A stretch of DNA of 12,666 nt, taken from Candidatus Thorarchaeota archaeon (GTDB lineage: Archaea; Asgardarchaeota; Thorarchaeia; Thorarchaeales; Thorarchaeaceae). The notes below the pieces were generated by a model that worked only from the letters and a program-made list of their open reading frames with translations, was not told the DNA's origin and searched no databases. Location of the stretch: contig DXJI01000022.1 in NCBI GenBank assembly GCA_019057595.1, positions 1 through 12,666 on the forward strand. The letters run 5' to 3'. The number at the start of each line of letters is the position of its first letter. The first letter of the stretch is position 1. Below are positions 8,105 to 12,666 of this stretch, one piece after another. The translations under genes were made by a program, and so were the position numbers.

Positions 8105-8599
8105 ATGATGAGAGTATTTGCTGTGTCTGGGTTCTCGGGAACTGGAAAGACGTCCCTAGTTGAAGCACTGGTCAGAGAACTAGTCAAGAGTGGACACACC
8201 GTCGCTACCATCAAGAGCTCGAAGCATGAGCCAGGACCAGACAGAGGAACTGACACCTGGAAACACACACAAGCAGGAGCCTCTACCACTCTGTTCCTTA
8301 GAACGAATGAAACCAGCAGAGGTCTCCGAGCGCAGATTGGTAAAGAGAATCTGGCAATGTTGGCAGGTCACGACTATCTTATCATCGAGGGTATGAAGTC
8401 AGTAGACATTCCGAGATTTTGGTGCGTTGGGGTAAATGAGATCGTCTCAGATGAAATTCCACTCAACACCCAAGCAATCGTGAGTTGGTCACAGAGAACT
8501 GCAACCAACCAAGAATATACCGTCATCGGAGCAGACCGTGTTCAGGAACTAGTTGAGATTGTGAAAGAGAGAGCATTACACATGTCATCGATTGAGTGA
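8105..8599 (+). CDS. mobB: MobB-like molybdopterin-guanine dinucleotide biosynthesis GTPase
   Basis: A 164-residue P-loop protein. Walker A is GFSGTGKTS (9-17). The segment KSSKHEPGPDRGTDTWKH (37-54) fits the MobB pattern in which a KH and a DTW motif frame the nucleotide site, and DYLIIEGMKS (90-99) matches the conserved aspartate and EG of the Walker B region. MobB binds GTP and assists MobA in attaching GMP to molybdopterin in the cytoplasm. Length is normal for stand-alone MobB. The frame begins ATGATG; the first ATG fits a leaderless transcript and the second is equally possible. It heads a pair with the glycosylase gene 6 bases downstream. No other molybdenum-cofactor gene is in the window, so the physiological role rests on family membership alone. 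Confidence 0.85.
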   Translation: MMRVFAVSGFSGTGKTSLVEALVRELVKSGHTVATIKSSKHEPGPDRGTDTWKHTQAGASTTLFLRTNETSRGLRAQIGKENLAMLAGHDYLIIEGMKSVDIPRFWCVGVNEIVSDEIPLNTQAIVSWSQRTATNQEYTVIGADRVQELVEIVKERALHMSSIE

Positions 8600-8605
8600 G
8601 TCCTG

Positions 8606-9436
8606 ATGAGAACTCTAGAGGTAAAGAGATTCAGTCTGAAGGACACCCTGGAGTGTGGTCAGACGTTCTGCTGGACAAAAGAGGGTGATGGATACGTCAA
8701 CGCTGACATTGGACAGGTTGTGTATGTAGAACAGAGAAATAATACTCTATACTATGAGACCTCCCATGATGATGTGAGTCTGGAAGAGATGTTCCGTCTG
8801 AATGACCCACTGGAGGAGATTCAGCAAGAGATATCGAGAGATGGAATCATGAGGACAAGTATAGAGTTTGCACCGGACCTCAGAATCATCAATGACCCGT
8901 TCTATCCCACTCTAGTTTCATTTCTGTGTTCTGTGTGGAAGAATGTTCCAGCAATTCGAGGGATGACGAGTTCCATCAGACGGAAATGGGGACCATCATA
9001 CGAGTTCAGGGGGAGGAAATACTACGGCATGCCTACTCCTCAGCAGCTATCAAAGGCAAGTATCAAGAATCTGAAAAAACTCGGACTGGCGTGGAGGGCT
9101 GACTTCATTTCGAAGTCGACTGAAACCATCATTGAGGGAGATATCTCTGAGACCTCACTAACAGCAATGAAATATTCTGATGCACACAGACAAATCAAGA
9201 AACTCCATGGTGTTGGAAACAAGGTTGCAGACTGCGTGTGCCTGTTCTCACTGGGTTTTCTCGAGGCATTCCCAATCGATGTGTGGATCGAACGAGTCAT
9301 CCAAGAACACTATGATGTGTTCTCAGAAACAGGAAAGTCGTACATGAGAAAATCGGATGCTGCTCGGAAGTACTTCGGCAAATACGCAGGATATGCACAG
9401 GAGTATCTGTATCACTATTCACGATGTGCAGTCTAG
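8606..9436 (+). CDS. ogg: OGG1-type 8-oxoguanine DNA glycosylase/AP lyase
   Basis: A 276-residue base-excision repair enzyme of the HhH-GPD superfamily. The N-terminal OGG domain shows GQTFCW (18-23), matching GQSFRW of OGG1. The helix-hairpin-helix LHGVGNKVADC (200-210) carries the catalytic lysine K206, and PIDVWIERV (223-231) carries the catalytic aspartate D225. Counterparts of human pocket residues G42, C253, Q315 and F319 are G18, C210, Q265 and Y269. The opposite-base reader loop differs: human NNN (149-151) is WKN (111-113) and R154 is A116, while Y203-R204 become W163-R164. Full length by family standards. The ATG at 8606 follows the mobB stop by 6 bases with GAGTGAG nearby. The gene ends 2 bases from the convergent priL stop. 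Family is confident; preference for 8-oxoG opposite C is uncertain because of the altered loop. Confidence 0.9.
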   Translation: MRTLEVKRFSLKDTLECGQTFCWTKEGDGYVNADIGQVVYVEQRNNTLYYETSHDDVSLEEMFRLNDPLEEIQQEISRDGIMRTSIEFAPDLRIINDPFYPTLVSFLCSVWKNVPAIRGMTSSIRRKWGPSYEFRGRKYYGMPTPQQLSKASIKNLKKLGLAWRADFISKSTETIIEGDISETSLTAMKYSDAHRQIKKLHGVGNKVADCVCLFSLGFLEAFPIDVWIERVIQEHYDVFSETGKSYMRKSDAARKYFGKYAGYAQEYLYHYSRCAV

Positions 9437-9438
9437 AC

Positions 9439-10575
9439 CTAGAAGTTCTGTTTTTTCTCACGCTTCTTTGCGTACCAAGAATGGTCGGTGATTCCTTTGG
9501 TTATCTCCCATGCTCGTGTGTTGTAAAACCCAATTGGGTTCAACACGTACGAACACAGTGGGTCATTTACGTATCCCAGATATACCGGGCACAAATTTTC
9601 GAGCTGGAGCTTCTTGCAGCCAGTGGGAAAATACCCCTCTCTGTCCTCACCAGATGACCGTTTTGAAGCAATGTGTCGTACCTGGTACTCGATGATGTTG
9701 GAGTGTTTGTCAGGAGCGCCGCTGAACACACGTCGTATGTCATCCTCCTCCATTCCAATCCTGTTAAGGAATGCAGCTAAGGTAAACCTTGCGAGATGAG
9801 AAAGGTTGACCTCCCCTCTCATTGAATCATTGTACATCTTGTCGATACACGGAGGAAATGCAGTAGCAAGGGTTTCTGTGATCTTGAGTGGTTCGGTTTG
9901 TCGTATCCTGCCCCGGGTTTCCGACTCAATCCTATGGACTGCCTCTATCAGACGCTGTGACATCTTCGGAATCTCAAAGCGACCGTGCATGATGAGCTGA
10001 CGAAACTTGCCAGAGATGAGTCTGTCCAGCTCGGACTTGCGGACTGGAATCCATCCCTTCTCCATATATCGATTGATCAGATTCCACTCTTCACTGTGAA
10101 ATGTTGGGGCGACTTCGAGAAAGTTTTCGAATCGGATTTTGATCTCATAGGTTCGTAACATCAGAGGACGGCTTGCACGTGTACTGAGGTCTCCAAAAGA
10201 CTCTACCTTCCATCCAAAGGAAGATTGACAAAGATCCATCACGAACCTGTCCGCTTCAGAACCCAAGTGCTTGTTTGCTTCTTTAGACTCCGCCTCAGCT
10301 TGAAGAGACCGAAGCCGGGGAATCCCAAGCTCTTCAACAATGAGTCTAGCTGTCGGGTAGATCAGGACGTCCTTCTCGTTCTCCAAGTCAGGATACTTAA
10401 TCTCTGATTGTGTGAGAGCAGCATAGACTCGTTTCTCTGCCTCCTCCACGATATAGTTGTTCTCAGGGTCTTCAAGAAGCTCGACAAGATCACCCAGGTC
10501 ACGAGCCATCTTCTGTGATGCTTGCCTGGCCTCAGCTGAAAAAGGGTACTTCATTTGCTGAGGACGTCGGGACAA
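9439..10575 (-). CDS. priL: DNA primase large subunit PriL (Fe-S type)
   Basis: A 378-residue archaeal/eukaryotic-type primase large subunit, the regulatory partner of the catalytic subunit PriS in RNA/DNA primer synthesis. The N-terminal half is helical and charged, as in PriL. The C-terminal half holds four cysteines spaced as in PriL: C243 (FPPCIDKMY), C320 (PTGCKK), C329 (LENLCP) and C341 (DPLCSYVLNPIGFY), the expected [4Fe-4S] ligands. The final motif reads NPIGFY where relatives usually have an HPL-YY-like segment. The TTG at 10575 is chosen because AGGTGG lies 7 bases upstream; an ATG eight codons in lacks any Shine-Dalgarno sequence. The gene follows a small zinc-ribbon gene after 14 bases and is probably co-transcribed with it. 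Its stop lies 2 bases from the stop of ogg. priS is not in the window. Confidence 0.9.
   Translation of the reverse strand: MSRRPQQMKYPFSAEARQASQKMARDLGDLVELLEDPENNYIVEEAEKRVYAALTQSEIKYPDLENEKDVLIYPTARLIVEELGIPRLRSLQAEAESKEANKHLGSEADRFVMDLCQSSFGWKVESFGDLSTRASRPLMLRTYEIKIRFENFLEVAPTFHSEEWNLINRYMEKGWIPVRKSELDRLISGKFRQLIMHGRFEIPKMSQRLIEAVHRIESETRGRIRQTEPLKITETLATAFPPCIDKMYNDSMRGEVNLSHLARFTLAAFLNRIGMEEDDIRRVFSGAPDKHSNIIEYQVRHIASKRSSGEDREGYFPTGCKKLQLENLCPVYLGYVNDPLCSYVLNPIGFYNTRAWEITKGITDHSWYAKKREKKQNF
9451..9456 (+). terminator. Possible oligo-T terminator of the mobB-ogg operon
   Basis: Six T residues occur 15 bases after the ogg stop codon, the kind of oligo-T tract at which archaeal RNA polymerase can stop without a hairpin. 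The same bases encode lysines at the C-terminus of the convergent priL gene, so coding constraint could explain them. Confidence 0.35.
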
Positions 10576-10582
10576 GGCATTT

Positions 10583-10588
10583 CCACCT
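10583..10588 (-). promoter_or_regulatory. Shine-Dalgarno site supporting a TTG start of priL
   Basis: On the minus strand AGGTGG lies 7 bases upstream of the TTG at 10575 and 1 base after the stop of the zinc-ribbon gene. It makes the TTG a better start than the in-frame ATG at 10554. An ATG at 10580 is out of frame. Confidence 0.6.
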
Positions 10589-10589
10589 G

Positions 10590-10793
10590 CTATCTGATGA
10601 AAGTCGGTTTGTAGTCATCAATGCCACGTTCGTAAAACTTCTTCCCACAAGAGGCACACTTGAACATCTGAACACCTCTATTTCTGCCCCAGGTGTCCAG
10701 TATCCGTAAGATGCGTTTGCTTCCACACCTTGGACATGTCAACTGAGAGTCGTCATGAGCCCATGGTGATGATTTGTTTCGAGTTCGTGACAT
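10590..10793 (-). CDS. Small zinc-ribbon protein of unknown function
   Basis: A 67-residue basic protein with one zinc ribbon: C20-P-R-C23, then after 22 residues C46-A-S-C49-G-K-K. The second knuckle and the aromatic after it (KKFYERG) resemble the ribbons of transposase-associated and transcription-factor-like proteins that bind nucleic acid. Nothing follows the ribbon except a short tail, so the protein is little more than the metal site. The ATG at 10793 is preceded by an AT-rich box about 30 bases upstream. The gene lies just upstream of priL, 14 bases from its TTG, so the two are likely co-expressed. A role at the primase or replication fork is only suggested by position. I do not recognise a named family. 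Confidence 0.72.
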   Translation of the reverse strand: MSRTRNKSSPWAHDDSQLTCPRCGSKRILRILDTWGRNRGVQMFKCASCGKKFYERGIDDYKPTFIR

Positions 10794-10822
10794 CTAGTTA
10801 TACATCCCGTTCTATCCCTACT

Positions 10823-10830
10823 GTATTTTG
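10823..10830 (-). promoter_or_regulatory. Putative TATA box of the zinc-ribbon/priL operon
   Basis: On the minus strand CAAAATAC precedes the ATG at 10793 by about 33 bases to box centre, predicting a start site near 10800 and a leader of only a few bases. It sits in the 38-base gap after the methyltransferase stop. Pattern-based inference. Confidence 0.35.
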
Positions 10831-10831
10831 G

Positions 10832-11491
10832 TTACCTCTTATGTCCTATCACAACTGCACGTATTTCATCAATAGTCATCATGTGGCAGTCTTGGAATCC
10901 AGAGGTTTGAAGGATTTCAACTATATCATTAGCTGAATGCTTGCACATATGTGGATACCGCTTCCTCGCATGCTCTTCACTCCATCCAATATAGGACAAA
11001 GTCTTCACAAACGCCTCTTCATTTCCCGAGATGAAATCATAGACAACATAGAAGCCATTCGATCGGATATGTCTAAAGACTTGTGAAACGAATTCAGTTG
11101 GACTTGCTACTTCATGCAACATGAAACCAGAGAATCCAAAATCGATAACATTGAGTTCGACGGGTATTTCTTCCGTGTCAAAGTTCACTTGTATTATCTC
11201 AAATGAATCTAGTTCTGTACGTTCTTTCAAGAATTTCTCAGCCTGAGTAAGCATCTCTTTACTCTCATCCAGACCAATTGCCATTATGGCATTGTATTTG
11301 TTTGCAACATCTGCTAGAAGCAGACCAGGACCACAGCCAAAATCAGCCACTATTTTTTTTGTTCCTGAATCAATCAAAGAGTCAAGTGCTTTCCAGAATT
11401 TACCATCATATCTCGTGGCGTATGACTTTGCCATTCGCTGGACACGTTCATCATTGGTCCAGTCAGCCTTTCCAAGATGCGCCATCTTCAT
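10832..11491 (-). CDS. Class I SAM-dependent methyltransferase
   Basis: A 219-residue Rossmann-fold methyltransferase. Motif I VADFGCGPGLLL (48-59) binds S-adenosylmethionine. The acidic end of strand 2 is GLDES (73-77), which should contact the ribose. FGFSGFMLHEV (118-128) is the strand-4 region, with a histidine as in many UbiE/COQ5-like and small-molecule enzymes. A later YDF (151-153) follows strand 5. It most resembles the broad Methyltransf_11/25 group; the substrate cannot be assigned. The ATG at 11491 overlaps the stop of the upstream thioredoxin-like gene in an ATGA arrangement, so the two are translationally coupled and may act together. A second ATG two codons in is possible. A promoter-like box downstream probably separates this pair from the zinc-ribbon/priL pair. 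Confidence 0.88.
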   Translation of the reverse strand: MKMAHLGKADWTNDERVQRMAKSYATRYDGKFWKALDSLIDSGTKKIVADFGCGPGLLLADVANKYNAIMAIGLDESKEMLTQAEKFLKERTELDSFEIIQVNFDTEEIPVELNVIDFGFSGFMLHEVASPTEFVSQVFRHIRSNGFYVVYDFISGNEEAFVKTLSYIGWSEEHARKRYPHMCKHSANDIVEILQTSGFQDCHMMTIDEIRAVVIGHKR

Positions 11492-12027
11492 GTTCTTCCC
11501 AAAATGAAATCAGCACGTACGACCAGATCCATAAACGCGTTCATGCTTTGCTGTTGGATCTCAGGGTCACTGTAGAGCTTCTTGAGCCCTATCTTCCTAC
11601 CATTTAGTGAAGCGTCAGTCCCCTCGTTGATAATCTTGTAGGCTGCATTTGGTCGTTCGACCCACCTACACAGCTCTTCGTGATCAGGACTGAGGAAGAG
11701 TACCACCGGGGTCTTTCTCTTACCATTCACCTTGAAATTCTGATGATAGGGAGTATTTGCATCACTGTCAAGTATTCCTATCTCAATCTTTGGTGAACAG
11801 TCAGCCAACTTCGCAAGAATGGGGAGATTACCAGCTGTATCATCACACCTGTCGGTGCCAATCACTAGTATACGGAGATTATTCTGAATACTGTCCAGTA
11901 GTTCCAAATCATGTTCGATGATCTGAAAACCATCGTATCTGGCCTTCATCAGCTCGACGTTCTCACGTGCACTCTTCAGGAACTTCTTATAGTCCACTGC
12001 GTTGTCCCATTCAGCATTCTCTGACAT
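11488..12027 (-). CDS. Thioredoxin-fold protein with a CxxT site (Thioredoxin_9-like)
   Basis: A 179-residue protein. A helical N-terminus of about 50 residues leads into a thioredoxin-like core: strand LRILVIGTDRC (51-61), CDDTAGNLP (61-69), strand IEIGILDSDAN (81-91) and the cis-proline segment KTPVVLFLS (105-113, P107). The layout matches the Thioredoxin_9 group, where a W-C-G-D-C-like site is usual. Here it reads C61-D-D-T64, so the second cysteine is replaced by threonine and only a monothiol reaction could run from this site. C77 and C120 lie elsewhere. The ATG at 12027 is preferred: an in-frame GTG at 12084 would add 19 unconserved-looking residues and lie too close to its TATA-like box. 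The gene overlaps the methyltransferase gene by 4 bases. Fold assignment is fairly good; function unknown. Confidence 0.78.
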   Translation of the reverse strand: MSENAEWDNAVDYKKFLKSARENVELMKARYDGFQIIEHDLELLDSIQNNLRILVIGTDRCDDTAGNLPILAKLADCSPKIEIGILDSDANTPYHQNFKVNGKRKTPVVLFLSPDHEELCRWVERPNAAYKIINEGTDASLNGRKIGLKKLYSDPEIQQQSMNAFMDLVVRADFILGRT

Positions 12028-12045
12028 GTATATCAGCTCTATAGA

Positions 12046-12054
12046 TACGTAAAA
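12046..12054 (-). promoter_or_regulatory. Putative TATA box of the thioredoxin-like/methyltransferase pair
   Basis: On the minus strand TTTTACGTA is centred about 23 bases before the ATG at 12027, predicting a nearly leaderless transcript. A second AT-rich candidate at 12095-12108 would give a leader of about 50 bases. Either one favours the ATG at 12027 over the upstream GTG. Confidence 0.4.
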
Positions 12055-12145
12055 CTCGTTGGAATGAACCAACAACAGTTTCACTTGGTTGTCTAAGAAT
12101 AAAAACTTGCTTGAAGGGCAAATTAGTTTCGGGTATCTGTTGCGC

Positions 12146-12152
12146 TTTTATT
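12146..12152 (+). promoter_or_regulatory. Putative TATA box of the DUF3795-type gene
   Basis: TTTTATT is centred 27 bases before the ATG at 12176, the spacing expected for a leaderless archaeal mRNA. It lies inside the longer open frame starting at 12089, which argues against that upstream start. Confidence 0.5.
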
Positions 12153-12175
12153 CCAATGAGTTCCTACAGTTAGTT

Positions 12176-12523
12176 ATGACCGAGAGCATGATAGCGTATT
12201 GCGGAATTAACTGTGCTGAGTGTCCGGCACACCTAGCCTGGAAGAATGATGATGACAAATTGCGGGAAAAGCAAGCCGCTGAGTGGGGAAGTCCCGAATA
12301 TCCCGTCACAGCAGACGAGATCAACTGTGTTGGATGCAAGGTCGATGATGAACCCAAGTTCAAGTTCTGTGGTGCTTGCACTGTCAAGGCATGTGCAGGT
12401 GAACGAGGTGTCGAAACCTGTGCCCATTGTGATGACTACGGTTGTGACACCTTGGAAGCTTGGTTAGCACAGGCTGGCGATGAGCTCAGGCAAAAGCTGG
12501 AAAAGATGCGAGCCGCCCTCTAG
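12176..12523 (+). CDS. DUF3795-type Cys-rich small protein
   Basis: A 115-residue protein with eleven cysteines. The start of the domain, MIAYCGINCAECPAHLAW (5-22; C9, C13, C16), is typical of DUF3795. Further pairs follow: C51-C54 (INCVGCK), C65-C68 (KFCGACTVKAC, with C73), C82-C85 (TCAHCDDYGC, with C90). These should bind zinc or an iron-sulfur cluster. The biochemical role of DUF3795 proteins is not established. An acidic and then basic helical tail ends the protein. The open frame extends 29 codons upstream to 12089, but the ATG at 12176 begins right at the conserved domain and sits 27 bases after a TATA-like box, so it is preferred. It is divergent from the thioredoxin-like gene across a 148-base promoter region. 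Family fairly secure; function unknown. Confidence 0.85.
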   Translation: MTESMIAYCGINCAECPAHLAWKNDDDKLREKQAAEWGSPEYPVTADEINCVGCKVDDEPKFKFCGACTVKACAGERGVETCAHCDDYGCDTLEAWLAQAGDELRQKLEKMRAAL

Positions 12524-12537
12524 AGACCTTTGGGTCC

Positions 12538-12545
12538 TTTATCTA
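12538..12545 (+). promoter_or_regulatory. Putative TATA box of the DUF763-type gene
   Basis: TTTATCTA is centred about 25 bases before the ATG at 12566, again fitting a leaderless start, and no Shine-Dalgarno sequence is visible. This implies a promoter separate from the preceding gene despite the 42-base gap. Confidence 0.45.
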
Positions 12546-12565
12546 TGTCCGATTGATACTATCCT

Positions 12566-12666
12566 ATGGAGCTGACACAGTTGAAGAGAGGTGGTGTTGC
12601 AGACCTCAAGCTGCATCCAGGAAAGGCCCCTCACTGGCTTGTGAAAAGAATGATACCAATGGCCAG
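12566..12666 (+). CDS. DUF763-type protein, 5' part of gene (3' end outside window)
   Basis: The frame is open from the ATG at 12566 to the end of the window, giving 33 complete codons. The residues LKRGGVADLKLHPGKAPHWL followed by VKRMIPMA match the N-terminal signature of DUF763 proteins, where a KRG-x2-DLxLH-xGKxPxWLxxRM pattern is typical. DUF763 proteins are found in archaea and some bacteria, and their function is not established to my knowledge. Only about a tenth of the usual length of several hundred residues is present, so nothing can be said about integrity. An independent promoter is suggested by the TATA-like box upstream. Confidence 0.72.
   Translation, partial: MELTQLKRGGVADLKLHPGKAPHWLVKRMIPMA

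Noticed and set aside
12028..12084. GTG start at 12084 for the thioredoxin-like gene
   Set aside because: The extra 19 residues resemble no known domain start, and the nearest TATA-like box is too close to the GTG for a leaderless transcript from it.
12089..12175. 29-residue N-terminal extension of the DUF3795-type protein
   Set aside because: The extension contains the likely TATA box and lacks family resemblance; the conserved domain begins at the ATG at 12176.
12525..12538. Small hairpin GACC/GGTC after the DUF3795-type gene as a terminator
   Set aside because: The stem is only 4 bp and the T-run after it is short; the T-rich stretch is better explained as part of the next promoter.

Overview
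The window looks like about 12.7 kb of an archaeal chromosome of moderate GC (mid-40s percent by eye). The support is a DNA primase large subunit of the archaeal/eukaryotic PriL type, an OGG1-type 8-oxoguanine glycosylase, Toprim-, DUF763- and DUF3795-like genes of kinds common in archaea, and TATA-like boxes about 25 bases before several start codons, as expected for leaderless archaeal transcripts. Repeated Cys-rich zinc-ribbon proteins and large FtsX permeases would suit an Asgard (Thorarchaeota-like) genome. That lineage guess is only an impression, and no marker here proves it.

Layout. (1) 1-336, plus strand: 3' part of a small Toprim-domain gene. (2) 348-7982, minus strand: a four-gene ABC transporter operon read from 7982 down to 348. 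It encodes a LolD/MacB-type ATPase, two paralogous ten-helix FtsX-type permeases of about 965 residues, and a second ATPase with a C-terminal extension ending in a zinc ribbon. The junctions are a 4-base overlap or gaps of 9-10 bases with Shine-Dalgarno sequences. (3) 7983-8104: divergent promoter region. (4) 8105-9436, plus strand: mobB-like gene followed after 6 bases by an OGG1-like glycosylase. (5) 9439-12027, minus strand: thioredoxin-like protein and class I methyltransferase overlapping by ATGA, then a 67-residue zinc-ribbon protein and priL. (6) 12028-12175: divergent promoter region. (7) 12176 to the end, plus strand: a DUF3795-type Cys-rich protein and the start of a DUF763-type gene that runs off the window.

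How it works together. The ABC operon is the one clear multi-gene system. Two ATPases and two different permeases fit a heteromeric mechanotransmission or export machine of the MacB/LolCDE/YbbAP superfamily, acting on something outside the cytoplasmic membrane. Its substrate cannot be read from the sequence. The rest is mostly genome maintenance (priL, ogg), cofactor chemistry (mobB) and small metal- or redox-binding proteins. I see no CRISPR array, insertion sequence, tRNA or rRNA, and no gene-free stretch longer than about 150 bases.
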